From Lophius americanus (taxonomy: Eukaryota; Chordata; Actinopteri; Lophiiformes; Lophiidae), in assembly GCA_037951165.1 (NCBI GenBank), contig JBBDHG010000011.1, positions 452,501 to 516,500 on the forward strand: a stretch of DNA of 64,000 nucleotides. The letters are read 5' to 3'. The notes under the pieces are model-generated. The model made no database searches and had not been told where the DNA came from. It saw only the letters and a list, made by a program, of their open reading frames with translations. Shown one piece after another: positions 50,430 through 61,838 of the stretch. Position numbers and translations under genes: made by a program. Position 1 is the stretch's first letter, and each line of letters opens with the position of its first letter.

Positions 50430-50800
50430 GACGAGCGTGTCATCGGCGTACATGGGATGTCAAAGATCAGGACATACTCCTTGAAGGTTGTTGATTTATA
50501 AACCAAAGAAAATGGAGCCCAGGATATTTTCTTGGGGAATTCCTGTTTCAGTTTCATCTTTAGTCCCAACACTTTTCACGATCTCTTTGATAGGGGTCAG
50601 TTCACGGCGGGCAATCAAGTTGTATAAAAATACTTTTATTAGTCTGTCTGCCACATTATCACATGTTTTACCTAATAAATAGACGACTGTGTTATCAGAG
50701 TCCGTTTGAAGACCGAAATCAGGACTTATTTCTGGAAGGTTTCTTTCTATATAAAGCCAAGATTATGAGGTCCAGACTACTGCCTTGGGGGACTCCTAAA
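50430..50800 (-). pseudogene. tandemly duplicated LINE reverse-transcriptase fragments
   Basis: On the minus strand, from high to low coordinate: GVPQGSSLDL (50796-50767), DSDNTVVY (50702-50679) followed by an open LLGKTCDNVADRL stretch, then GIPQENILG (50543-50517) and YADDTLVFL (from 50450). The GVPQ and YADD-type blocks each occur twice, 252-253 bp apart, in the order block-pair 1, block-pair 2. In an L2/Rex-like reverse transcriptase each occurs once, so the fragment was duplicated. The first copy has lost the catalytic Asp (DSDN). Dead relic. Confidence 0.8.
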
Positions 50801-51776
50801 TAATTTTTTTTTTACAATTGACAATGTTTTTCTTGTTCTTTTAAGAAGCGGTCGATCCATGGCAGGGACCTACCGCATCTATTTTAATATACATTTATCA
50901 GGTGATTACTTTATGTTCCCCTGTAGTGAAGAAGTAGATCAATGTGGTTTGATTACTGATGGAGCCAAACTCTAAAGGGTACGGCTAATGATTTCTCTGG
51001 AAGCGATGTAAAACCTTTTCCAACACGACAGGACTGGAGGAAGTGCGATCCCTCTATTTTTGCCGTTTTCTTCAGTGTTCCCGTTTTTTGAAAAAGCATA
51101 AACCTGGGCTCTTTTTTTCCATCCATCTGGTAACCGCCCTGCTTTGACCGCGGTGGATTTATGGCTGTACGGGTTTTCTCTTTTGGTGCATTAGGCCGTT
51201 AAACACTTTGTTCGCCTCATTTTTCTACTGCGGCACTTCATCATGTTGACACCGAGTCAAATCAGCCTCTCTACCCTTTTACTAAATCTTTTCAAGGTAA
51301 AGCTTGCATAAGTGTTTTAAGTCCATCAGTGTAGTCGACAAATCCTCCACCAACACGGAACCGAAGATACGTGATTCCATTCGGTTTCATTTGGGTTTCT
51401 CTGAGAACATCGTAACCTCACATAAAACTGTTTATCAATGTGATTTGTAAATGATTTATATATCAATTAGGTCGTCATTTTTCTGACTTTTATTCAGTTA
51501 GTTTGCTTTGTTAGTTATTTTTGAAGTAAAAAATAAATCAAATTCCTTTAAAACTGAAAACACATTATTCTCATTTACACTTATAGAAAACTTAATCCAC
51601 CGGATATTAAAAGGCAACAAACCAACGGCAACTTCAATTAAATTCAGCTCAAATAAATGGCCAATATAAGCTGGATGCTAAGCTATTAGTTTGACAGTCT
51701 GTGTACTGGGCTAAAGCAGATTAGCATTAGCACAATTAGTGTTAGCATCAGCTGAGTTATCATGATGACATTAACA

Positions 51777-51788
51777 TTAGCATGCTAA
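51777..51788. other. 12-bp perfect palindrome in TTAGCAT-rich stretch
   Basis: TTAGCATGCTAA. The surrounding 80 bp repeats TTAGCAT words (51720-51800), a short scrambled repeat seen often in fish DNA. No function inferred. Confidence 0.6.
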
Positions 51789-53594
51789 CTGAATGCTGAT
51801 GCAAACACATGAATGCACTAGTTCACCGTTGGTCAGCAGAGGGGCAACGTTAGACCACCTCAAGTTCTAGCACAATCAAAACCTGCTTTTATATTACACC
51901 ATCACTATTAATATAATAATATAAAGTAGTCCTTTGGGTATTTTTACTTTTGGACGATTTTCCCATAGTTCACTTTTTAAAGTCTTGTTGACCACATGAG
52001 CTGTTTTTTTTTTTACTTTTTACACAGTAAATGAACACTGAGGTCACTGAGGGAAGGTTTGGGAAAGCTGTATGTGAGTGTTTCGCTTGATAAAAGACGC
52101 ACAACATCGTTGTCTCCTCTATTAGACTCGCTCGGAGATAACTGCATTATTATTTTCACCCACACAAAGAAATTCATAGCCACCAGCGATCCACTTCAGG
52201 TTATTAGACTATCATCCACATGACCAGGCTGATAAGTGACTCAGCTTCATCAAACCACATTTTTGCCTGAATGTAAAAAAAAACAAGCTAATAAAGTGAT
52301 AACAATCCTCTTCATTTCCACACTTTTGTCATGATATGATCATCTTATAATTTAACGTCGTGTGAAGACCCTCGGGAGAATCGTTAATTATTGGCGACAG
52401 AATAGAGGAGAAACACCGGAGAAGACCCTCAAAGGGGGATGGAGTTGTGTTGTTTGGGTTTGCAGGTGTGTGTTGTTGTTTCGCAGCAGCAGCCGGGTTT
52501 AAGGTGACCCGGAGGGGAAGATCATTTCCAGCTCTAACACAAAGACTTTCACAGTGTATGATACAATCTCTGGTGTATAAACACTATGTGCCGTATGCTG
52601 AAAAAAACCCTAATCTACTGTACAGCATATAAAGAACTGCAGCAGCTTGAGGGAATTAGATAATCACTACATTTTTCTTTTCTTTTTTTTCCTTACACAG
52701 GATTTTCCAAAGCTATTTGTGGCTTTCACACATCAGGATGATTCCTCAGGGCTTCTTTCCATTGCATCAGCGCTTACAATAGATGAACTGTACTACAGAT
52801 GAATTGAAAACTACATATCTCAAAAATGTGCTACCCCGCCTCCTACTAAGGTCCCTGAGTCTATTTGGATCAAATGGGAGTTCAGAACATGCAGGGTTCT
52901 TTCACCCGACAGTCTCCGTAGGAGGCCGGTCCAAACCTCTTGATGGCTTTGTTGCAGCTTGAAATTTTATCACCTCCAGCAAGTAGAGAGAGTTTTTTCT
53001 TTTTCTTTCTCCAGCTCTTGTTCATTTCTTGATTCCTCGAGAAGTCATGAATGAATTTTGAGCAGATTTCATGGAGAGGTCAATCCATTAGATTATCTTC
53101 CGGATGTGGATCATTGCGGTCGATCACAAATGATCTGCTTCTAACCTCAGGGATAACGGAGTGGATGTCATTTGATGTCACAGAACTCCAGTTGCTTCGG
53201 ATTCAACTTTCAGGATGCCATCAGCTGGATGGATGAGAATCTTCACAAACATAACAGAAACAGAAACCCGGTCACCTCGGCGGAGGTTCCACCTCCTTAA
53301 ATGCTGTTTGTCTAGAGAACACGCCTCATCATTGTTCATGAGACACAGTATAAAGAAACGCTCAATGTATAATAAAATAGAAGGGCTCTCAGAGGAAAGG
53401 CCAAACAGCCCCTTTTATCCTCAGTAGAACCATTTGAAGCACCTTTTATCGGTCTTTAAGTAGAGGACTGGATAGATTATAAATCTTTGAAAGCTCTTTC
53501 TGTCAGCTTTGTCACCTTTGTCACCAGTTCACGTAGTGATTACGTATTTATGAAGCCTCCAAGTACGGCGGCAAACTAATGTGGGCAATCCCAA

Positions 53595-53690
53595 TTTATT
53601 GTGAAGCCTCTGAGGAGGGTTGAAACCCCGGCCTCTCCTGTGAGTCTCTGTGCAGGTCCAGTCTCAGGCGTCGTTCGCCTCCCATCAGAA
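53595..53690 (+). mobile_element. possible short LINE/SINE fragment
   Basis: GGTTGAAACCCCGGCCTCTC, CTGTGAGTCTCTGTGCAGGT. This resembles the head of the tail family at 56.53 kb (CAAACCCCGGCC...TGTGTGGAGTCTGCATGTTC). Short and diverged, so weak. Confidence 0.35.
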
Positions 53691-54269
53691 CCATTCTCAT
53701 TCACATCCCAGCTGCATCCAAAGTCTAAAAGATAGGAATAGCTACTATTATAACCAATGTCTCCTACATGATGGGGACAGCGTCACTTAAGGTACAGAAC
53801 CTGTTTGAGGCACCTTTGCATGTCGGGTTTTTTATTTGTCTTTTTTTCCCGCCAGTTTCTGTCTTTGTTTTCTCCCAGCCTTCTTAATTAGTTTCCTCTC
53901 CTCCCAATTAGCCTGTTGCTCATCTACTCCATCCACTCCATTCCTGTTTTTAAGTTTGTCTCAGGGCGCTCTCACATCTTAAAGTCCAAAATAAAGTTTG
54001 GCTTTTTTGTTGTATTCTATACATTTCATTTGGCCTCAATTCGCAATTTTTGCATTTACACTTCAGAACTCATGACAAACCTACATCTTCATCGGTTAAT
54101 CATCCAGTCATTGATGTTGATCTCTCTGATCTCAGGGGTAAAATTCCACTCCTGTAATTTTGGTTGGATTAAACAGTCCAGAAAATAATTCTCAAAGTCT
54201 GCAACAAAAAATTTGGAAGTGTTTTTCTCCGTACCCCTGCTCTCCGCGCTTTCCTTGCTCTCCTTATTT

Positions 54270-54325
54270 ATTAATAATAATAATATTAATAATACATTTA
54301 ATCTATAAAGCACTTTACGTTTGGA
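54270..54325 (+). mobile_element. short fish repeat end ((TAA)n + ATATAAAGCACTTTA)
   Basis: (TAA)n-like run followed by ATTTAATCTATAAAGCACTT. It resembles the common fish repeat border TTTATATAGCGCCTTT. Compare 11600-11665. Confidence 0.4.
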
Positions 54326-55239
54326 TCAAATCTCAAAGTGGATAATTGGAAATTTAGAGTTTCGAATGCCCTGAAGAAATAAAAATTAGCGAAGAAAAAG
54401 TTTTTCCATAGTTTTTTCTTTTTTGGCATTAAAGGGTGAATTGTTTCCTGAACTATCACAACCATTGCTCATCTTGCGTCTGCGTTCGGCTTCCTTACTT
54501 TGAGCTGGTCGGGACGATTAACTTCGTAATGACGCTTTTGTCATTCCGTTCTTTTTCTCTGACATGCAGCTGACGTTTTACAGACCAGCAAGATGTTGGC
54601 GTGCGTCCTTCATCACGCGACAGCAGCTTTTCCCACATGCTCTCTTCTCCGCCGTATCGGAACGGAAGCCTGAGATATTTGTAAAACATCGTCGAGAGCT
54701 GACACAGCAGCTGTCGCCAGGATTGAGTGTGAGCCGTTATCTCCGTCACATAGGAGGAGGGACTTCTTTCAACAAATCCTTCAAACTGTCGCCGCTCAAA
54801 GGCTGAGATTCAAGGAAACGCTGCACGAAATATTTTCTAACCCTTCAGGTCAGAAAAAAAAAAAATCTAAATCAATAAATACAGGATTTGGGTTCATTTC
54901 GGGTTGGAAAAGGTTAAGGTTTTTAATTAATCCATCACTATCACAATCACAATCATCGCTAAATTTGCGCTTTATTCCTCCTTTTTCTCTTCCCCTCATG
55001 TTTTTTCTCGCAGACCAGGCAGCATTAGATGAAACCTGCATTTGTTGAATATGCAAAAAAAGGGACAAACAGCTTCTTCCAACACTTTTTTCTTGGCCTG
55101 GTTGAGCTCTAATTTTAGACTTGTGTTGATTTATCACTGGAAATCGGCCCATTTATCATATCTTTGACGGAAGAACACCCTTGAATTTAGCTGCTCTACC
55201 AGTAAACATACGAAGCCATCTTTTTCTGCAATCCGTAAT

Positions 55240-55325
55240 TATCTATCCATCTGCTTGACTGACTCCCAGCTGACAGCGGGCGAGATGCGGGTACAACCTG
55301 GACAATTTGCCTTCCTGTCATTCAC
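55240..55325 (-). mobile_element. short L2/SINE-type tail fragment (reverse)
   Basis: ATCTATCCATCTGCTTGACT, CCCAGCTGACAGCGGGCGAG and GGGTACAACCTGGACAATT match the reversed tail family also seen at 41.06 kb (words AGCTGTCATTGGGCGAGAGG and GGTACACCCTGGACAGGT in the family as I know it). Confidence 0.5.
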
Positions 55326-56089
55326 GTCCCTCTTGCATCCTTAGTCTTCATTTCCTGTTGTCACTTGACGTATCTGCGGTTCTGTACAGTTCTGTGCAGT
55401 TCTGTGCAGTTCTGTACTGTCCTCTTGTTCATCCGGGACACTTTATTTTATGTCTTTACATTTGTCTGATTACATTAGCTAAGCTGCCTGATATCTGCTG
55501 ACTGCGTTCCAGCCGGCCGCTCTGTCTGTCAGAGTTGCGCCGCCATCCGTGGGTCTGGATTGGAGTTTTTTTGCCCCTGATTCACGAGTGCAAATTATTA
55601 ACTTGAACGAAGCCGTGAATCTTCCTCATTCCTTGACTCACTCATCTGTGTGATTTAGATTCATTTGGATGATATCGCTGTATTTATGAATATTTACCAT
55701 ATTTATGTTGGCAGCAGAGAATGAAATTGTGTGGGTTAAAATGTCACGTCTACTGCGCTTGGAAATGAAAAATGCTCAGCCTCAGTCCTCTGCCTCGTGG
55801 TGAATCCATCTGCAGTGTCTGGTGAGTTATTGAGGAGTGGATTGATTGTGCTTCTCTTCTCTCCTCGGTTAAAACAACAATCTGTGTTTAGGGTGAGGCA
55901 GACGTTCACCGCTTGTCTTTGTCTAGAAAGCTGTGGTGTTTTCAACCTTCATCACAAAGGACTTGAGGAAGGGGATGTGAGAATGGGTCACATTTCGTTT
56001 CCAGACGGGTCTCCAAAACTTTTAAATATATTGTTCAGGAAACTTTCTAGAGACAACTACTGATTACTGAATTGCTGCATTTTGCAATT

Positions 56090-56480
56090 TATTGATTTTG
56101 ATTTTTTAAAATCCCCATAAAGTTGGGGATATAATAGAAATCCTTTAACCTTAGTGCGAGGAAGAACTAGATGGATTTTGGGAAAGGTTGGTTGAATATT
56201 TTCAACACCAGGGGAGCTAGTGGGTGTTCACAGATAAAGCATTGATTTTGGACTAAACGTTTGGTCCGGTTTAGTCCACATTTGGTGCATATGAATCTAC
56301 GTGACAGGATCTATCTTATTCTTATATGTCTAATTTTACCCTAATGGCTCTTTTGACTGAGAATTTTTGTCTTTTTTCCGGACATAACCTCATATTTAAT
56401 TCGAGGAGTTTAATCGGGAGAATTGCTTGTACAACTCGGGTGATTGGGAGTTTTCAGGGATGTACCCTTGAGGTCCTGTA
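56090..56480 (-). repeat. unnamed dispersed repeat, copy 8 (reverse)
   Basis: Reverse orientation: TTAGTGCGAGGAAGAACTAG, ATTTTGGGAAAGG, TTTTCAACACCAGGGGAGCT, TTTGGTGCATATGAATC, TTTTACCCTAATGGCTC, GAGGAGTTTAATCGGGAG, AATTGCTTGTACAACTCGGG and GATGTACCCTTGAGGTC. Nearly full length. Confidence 0.8.
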
Positions 56481-56529
56481 CGACAGCATAGGATCAGTTT
56501 CTATTCTCCTGGCGAGCAGCGCAGTAACG

Positions 56530-56808
56530 GTAAGGCGAGAAGGTCTAACTCTGCCCTTGGGGCCTTCTTGTTCCGAGTTTGCATGTTCTCTACACGTCTG
56601 CGTGGGTTCTCTAAAGGTTTTACGCCTTCCTCCACTAGTCCAGAATCATGTAACTGAGGTGAATTGGTCGCCCTTGATTGCCATTAGGTGTAACATTGTG
56701 AATGGTTCTTAGTCTCCAGGTGCCCACATAAGTTATCTGGGACAGGCTCCAGCCCCTAAGTAACCCTAAACAGGATCAGCGGTCACAGAAAATGGATGGA
56801 TGGATGTT
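56530..56808 (+). mobile_element. L2/SINE-type 3' tail
   Basis: GAGTTTGCATGTTCTCTACA, GTCTGCGTGGGTTCTCTAA, CTTCCTCCACTAGTCCAGAA, TGAGGTGAATTGG, GGGACAGGCTCCAGCCCCTA and GCGGTCACAGAAAATGGATG with an ATGG tail. I recognise this order as the abundant fish LINE/SINE 3' tail. Forward orientation, ending in (ATGG)n. Confidence 0.75.
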
Positions 56809-56879
56809 TCCATCGTTACAATTTCAATTTAGGCTCTTATTTGTCTCGGATGGTCTTAACAAAGAGTCATTGAACTCTT

Positions 56880-57110
56880 ACGTTGTGGCGTTGGTGGGGA
56901 AGGTAGAGTGGTGGACCACTTATCGAAACGTCGGCGGTTCGATACCCAGCCACTGCATGTGGAAGGGTCCTTGAACAAAATGCTGAACCTGAAGTTATCT
57001 TGATGGCTGTTCTAATAATGATTGAGTGGTGGTGGAAATGGCTTCTGTGAATGAGGGCCGGTGGTCTAATACCGCTGTCGAGACTAAAACCTATACTTAA
57101 GTGATTAATT
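56880..57110 (+). mobile_element. tRNA-derived SINE
   Basis: A tRNA-like head: a box A-like TGGCGTTGGTGG near 56885 and a perfect RNA polymerase III box B, GGTTCGATACC, at 56936-56946. It is followed by words of a common fish SINE body (GTCCTTGAACAAAATGCTGA, TGATGGCTGT). The box A lacks the usual A. Inserted directly after the ATGG tail of the previous element. Confidence 0.75.
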
Positions 57111-57589
57111 GCCAACCAATGGTGATGCTGTTTATTCTGTTGTGTGGTAGAGTTAAACAGAATGAAAACATTTCCAGTCCTTAATAATAATCAAACAAAT
57201 AAACTCACAAATACAATTTCACGTAAGGTTCTAAGAGAATGGTCCAAAACTTGAACAACAACTGTTGTTATTGGGAATATTACTTCTTCTTTTTCGTCTT
57301 TCAGCTGTTCCCTTTCAGGGTACACTTACTGCAAAATACATCCAGGGCAACAAATGGCTCTTCCAAGCTCTTTGTCCATTTCTGAATCCTGTACTTCCTG
57401 AGTACAGGTTCCTGAGACATTTTTAGGTACTTTATTTATATGTTTCTGACCTACCTTAAGGTAACCTTAGTCCGTCCAGACTTAATAAGAGGATATTCTG
57501 TCCCGCTCTCCTCATAAACCACAGGAAAAGCATCTAGGCGTTTGTGAATCTCATTATTGTTTTTGTTGATTTGCATATTTTCAGCAGCA

Positions 57590-57770
57590 GTGAATAACAG
57601 TGAGAGGGTCCAATCCACCTCTGCCACCACCTCATTTTGTGTTTGTGTTCTCCCCAAGTCTGCGTGGACGTCCTCCCACCGTCCAAAACCGTGTAATATA
57701 GGATCTTGACTCTAACTAGCCCATAGGTTTGTATGAGAATGTGAAAAGTTTGCTCACATTCACCTGTGGA
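57590..57770 (+). mobile_element. decayed L2/SINE-type tail fragment
   Basis: GTGTTCTCCCCAAGTCTGCG, GTCCTCCCACCGTCCAAAAC and TCTTGACTCTAACTAGCCCA. Same order as the tail family at 56.53 kb but with deletions. Confidence 0.55.
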
Positions 57771-57974
57771 GGAATTTCCCCTCAGCACAAATTGATTTTA
57801 TATATATATATGCGTGTATTGTGTGTATACTTTGCACAGTGCTTTTAGCTCTTTAATACTTTTGCACTGTGGTTCTGTCAGGAAGAAGCAATCTTTCGAT
57901 TTTCTGTATGTCTGGTACATTTCTGCACGATTGACAATAAATCTCCTTGAATCCTTCATTTTATCCTTCATCGC

Positions 57975-58150
57975 CATGTGGCTATGATCCTTTGATTCCC
58001 TTGATGTTCTTTCAGAGGTGGAGCTGGGGCATCAGCGGGCCAAACAGAGACGCTGAAGTGGAAGGCACAGGAGACAACCGGCTGTAGAATATTTCTGAGA
58101 TACTCAGAGAGTTTGTTTGAGTTGTCGGTAGATATAGAGGCTGGCAGGGA
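57975..58150 (-). repeat. inverted dispersed repeat, unit 1
   Basis: On the minus strand it reads AACAAACTCTCTGAGTATCT, AATATTCTACAGCCGG, GTGCCTTCCACTTCAGCGTC and AACATCAAGGGAATC. The same order occurs on the plus strand at 60020-60155. Minus-strand frame 58255-57968 is open here, but no domain is recognised. Confidence 0.7.
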
Positions 58151-59189
58151 GTCAGACGTTAATGGAGGAATCCAGGGTAAACCCAGTGTACTGTTGTGCC
58201 TCGATGGAGGTTTGGCCTCTCCGAGCGCTTCTTCTAGTTTCTTATACGACTTCAATTTTCTAGCTTATTGTAGAAAGTTGAATTGAACATGATGTTGTGT
58301 TTCACAGGGAGAACTTCTCCCTAAGCGTCTCTCTTGGTCGAACTGCACCCACAGCAGGAGATCCTCTGTGTTCCATGCTTGTTTGTGTATTTGTTGTACT
58401 GCCGCTTAGGGTAAAGACGAAAAGAGAAGCAGACGGCAGATTGCGGTGTTAAATCTGCTGCATTTACTTGAGAGAGGCTCCTTTCTCACCAGCTAGATTG
58501 AAGAGCCAAGGGAGGAGCGAGCGTTATTGATGTCGCTCCGTGGCACGTAGCAGGAAGTCTTCTGCTATCGACCGTATCAATAAGTCCTCACGGTGACATT
58601 TTGATGATTTGAGTTTGGACTCTTCCAACTGTAGTGACTGTTTGTTGTACAAGTGACATAGAGGTAAGGAGAAAAATCAATTTGCAACATGCAATCTCTT
58701 TTCTCAAAGCCTTGGATCTATCAGCATTTACTCAGTTATATTGCGATACCGATTTGTCTTTGTATATGATCACACAGATCCCGGCTAATTTCCCTGAAGA
58801 TGGTACATTCCTGCAGGAGGCAAATATTTACAGCTGGAATGACAGGAGCCGAGCAGGTGCTCGGTATTTGACGCATATTATTCCTACTTAAAGTAGTCCA
58901 GAACCTAGAAGGGATTAATTAATTAAGATTGCGCTGTGTACAAACCGCTCAGGAGAGCGCATTCCTCCGCCAGCGCCGATTCCATTTAAACTGGAGACAC
59001 CAGGATATAATTACCCCCGAGATGACTGAGCCACTACTAAAAATCATCGTTTTTCTTCATCGTTGTCTTTAAAAACCAGCTAAAACGCTGTTAAACATGT
59101 ATTCACATTTGCTCCTTGTTTTACCGGAAATCTCGCGGTGATCCTAAATCACAGTAAAATGCAAATATACTTTCCATGGAGCCCAAAGA

Positions 59190-59560
59190 ACATGCCAGAA
59201 ACCTCGGGGCCTTCATAGATGTCGACCTGAACTTTCATTGCCGTGTTGATTACGTACTTAGATCATCTTTTTTTCGTCTTTCAAACGTCTCAAAAAATCA
59301 GAAGCTATTCTATTATAGCTTCTGATAAAAATCCTTATAAAGGACTGCAGCCTACCCAGAATGCTGCTGCACACATTCTAAGAAAAACTCCCGCATCACC
59401 CCAGCTCTTAAAACCCTGCACCGGCTTCAAAATCACGCCAGAGTTGATATCAAAATACTTTATAACTGTCTATAAAACGCTGAACGATCCTGCGCCAAAC
59501 TATATTAAAGATCCAACAAGAAGCCTCGGGTCATCAACATTTGTATTTTACTGTTGTTTT
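59190..59560 (+). pseudogene. LINE ORF2 C-terminal relic
   Basis: 59194-59256 reads ARNLGAFIDVDLNFHCRVDYV, matching the RNLGVIFDSDLNF segment that follows the YADD block in fish L2/Rex-like LINEs. A later frame (from about 59347) reads LQPTQNAAAHILRKT, family QNAAARLLTRT. Then TLNDPAPNYIKD, family ALNGLAPSYL. Frame shifts and stops show an inactive copy. Confidence 0.8.
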
Positions 59561-60019
59561 TTATTAGGTTATTCAACTATCTGGTGTTATCGTTGTTTTT
59601 TTCTGTATAAGTGACATGGATTGTCAGCTTCTTTGTTTTAAAAGAACTACTGTGCTCTTTAACTACTTATGCATATGCTTCTCTGCTTGTCGTTTTTTTC
59701 CCCTGTCCACTCTATGCTCATATTTTGTGTTTTTAAACACGTACTGCTGTTTTGAAGCACATTATGTTGCTTGAAATGCGTTCCATGAATAAACCTTCTT
59801 CTCTTCTAAATCATACATCTTCATAAATATTAGAGAGTGCAAACCTCCGCCAAGGGCCTAGAACCTACCTCTGAACTTACTCTTGAACAGACATTGTTTC
59901 ATCATTTTCTGTTCCTCCCCAGTATAAAACATCAAAGGAACCAGGCACAGCAGAACCCTAGGCTTAGGAAACATTCATGCAGATTTCTCCATTAATTTCC
60001 GAGTTATTGCCGGCCTCTC

Positions 60020-60155
60020 ATTCTACCAACAACTCCGACAAACTCTCTGAGTATCTCTCAAATACTCTGTAGCCACTCGCTTCCTGCGCCTTCCACTTCA
60101 GCATCTCTGTTCAGCCCACTAAGCCGCCATCTACACCCCCATAGGAACATCAAAG
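60020..60155 (+). repeat. inverted dispersed repeat, unit 2
   Basis: CGACAAACTCTCTGAGTATC, TCAAATACTCTGTAGCC, GCGCCTTCCACTTCAGCATC, TCTGTTCAGCCCACT and GGAACATCAAAGGAAC. Inverted partner of 57975-58150, about 1.9 kb away. Family unknown. Confidence 0.7.
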
Positions 60156-60244
60156 GAACAAAGGCATCCGTAATGGACACAGTTTCATGAGAGCGGTTCA
60201 CCATATTGCAGAAGAAGTGTTCGCTCCTGTTTTTCCCTTTGATG

Positions 60245-60420
60245 GTTAGCAAGATTACAGAAAACTAATGAATGGATTTGCATTAAAATCTACCCAGCGG
60301 TAGTTTTAGGCATATCCCACAGATTATTACACTTTGGGGACGTTACTCGTTTTGCATAACTACTTCTTGGTACATTTTTTATGCAAATCCGTCTATTAGT
60401 TTTTCCGTAATCTTGCTAAC
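60245..60420. repeat. inverted repeat, 39-40-bp arms, 97-nt spacer
   Basis: The left arm 60245-60283 starts GTTAGCAAGATTAC and ends GGATTTGCAT. The right arm 60381-60420 is its near-exact reverse complement (ATGCAAATCC...GTAATCTTGCTAAC). It is followed by AGACAGACAGACACACCGG and CACCTCCTTCCTTGGTGGAG, which I know as a common fish repeat end (CCTCCTTGGCGGAGGTAA). Either a MITE-like hairpin or two copies of that repeat end face to face. Confidence 0.75.
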
Positions 60421-61127
60421 AGACAGACAGACACACCGGACTGAAAACATCGTCCACACCTCCTTCCTTGGTGGAGATAAGAATATGTTTCTTATTAATC
60501 CAGATAGATCTTTCAATGAAAAATTCATACACATCACAGAAAAAAAAAGAAATCCTGAATCTGCCTTTAAAATTTGTTGAACTCTTCCTTTAACCTAAAC
60601 TCGTATTCTACATAGAATTACCTCAAAATCCACTCACAGCTCTTTTAACGAACAGGGCAAAGGTGAAGCCCCTGGCTACCCCGATGGCAGCGCTGCATTC
60701 ATTATCTGCCGGGCGCACCAGATCATGCGGGGGGGCCACTGGCTGTCTGCCACACCCACCGTCTGCCTGATCTTTAAACTACCAAGGTGACCAGCAACTT
60801 CAGAGAAAGCAAAATACTGAGACCTGAAGTTAAACATGTCTTACCTGTGATATGATAGTCAGCTGTGGTTAAAATATGTGCTTCAAAATCCAGGTCTTTA
60901 GATGTGTAAACAGCTTTAACCATGGCTACAGGTCCACTTTAGGGTCACAGTTCAATTCTAATGCCTTACTGTAATCCCATTACATGTGTCTATCTAACAC
61001 ATTCCTGATTACTCTTTCAGTAATCACATTGTAAAATGTAAAATATTCATCTTATTTGATTATTAAAGGAGTTTTTTCATTCTTTCTTTGTCTTTTCAAT
61101 ATGGTTAGGAAGGCCAAGGAGTTTTAT

Positions 61128-61650
61128 TTACCAATCAGCCATAACATTAAAACCACCTGCCTGATACTGTGTAGGTCCCCTCTTTGCTGCGTAAACATCT
61201 CCGTGTGTTCCGACGCCTTTCTATCAGTTCCAACACAAACGTTTCAAGCATTTTTGAGCAACAGCAGCTCTTCTGTTGGACAACTTGTTCTAGCCTTCAC
61301 TCACCCGTTCACCAGTTTTCCATCCTTAGAGTATTTTGATGGCTACTACTTTTTGACCACTTTAGACGGAAACACCCAACAAGACCTGCAGTTCTGGAGA
61401 TGTTCTGTCCAACACAGTTTAACTCTTGTCAAAGTTCTGCAATTCATAGTTTTAAAGGTTTTAATTACATCTGAGTTTATATTCTCCAGCACCTGCGAGT
61501 TTGCGCTTTGCACCAGTTACTGTCGGTTGTTATTTTTGTCATTTCGGGAAGGTCTCTCTTATGAAAGAGATTTTATATCTGTAATAAGTCAATCATCGTT
61601 ATCCTGACCTATGCTGTCAGTGGTTATAATGATATGGCTGATCAGTATAT
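61128..61650 (-). mobile_element. Tc1/mariner-type transposon relic
   Basis: The left end ACCAATCAGCCATAACATTA and the right end TGGTTATAATGATATGGCTG plus ATCAGT are terminal inverted repeats of a Tc1-like element I recognise from many fish (GATCAGCCATAACATTAAAA). The body is about 520 bp, far short of a full element. On the minus strand a degenerate segment reads GQNISRTAGLVGC, the DNA-binding helix of Tc1 transposase. Internally deleted and broken by stops. Confidence 0.85.
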
Positions 61651-61838
61651 ATGACCTCAAAACTAAACAGGTAAGAGATATCTGTAAGCAAATATGTGAA
61701 AATAGTTCAAGCACACTGAGAAGAACTCCTTCAAGCTGCCGAATCTTTCCTCATCAATGATTTTTATTCCTTCTTTTGTCTTTATATATAATCGTTTTCA
61801 GTCACGCCAATGTGCCGATGATGTCGTTTCTCCCTCAG

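Larger units (their letters stand above)
46310..61838 (+). other. opsin intron 2 (15.5 kb)
   Basis: GT..AG intron, phase 0, in the third cytoplasmic loop. It starts GTGAGGGAAC and ends TCTCCCTCAG. No gene is visible. The first 4 kb (46.3-50.4 kb) is mostly unique AT-rich DNA with an 18-T run at 47730-47747. The rest is dense in mobile-element relics: tandem LINE RT fragments (50.4-50.8 kb), the unnamed dispersed repeat (56.1 kb), a LINE/SINE tail (56.5 kb), a SINE (56.9 kb), LINE C-terminal coding (59.2 kb), inverted repeat pairs (58.0, 60.1 and 60.3 kb) and a Tc1 relic (61.1 kb). 51.0-53.5 kb shows nothing recognisable apart from a 12-bp palindrome. Confidence 0.9.
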
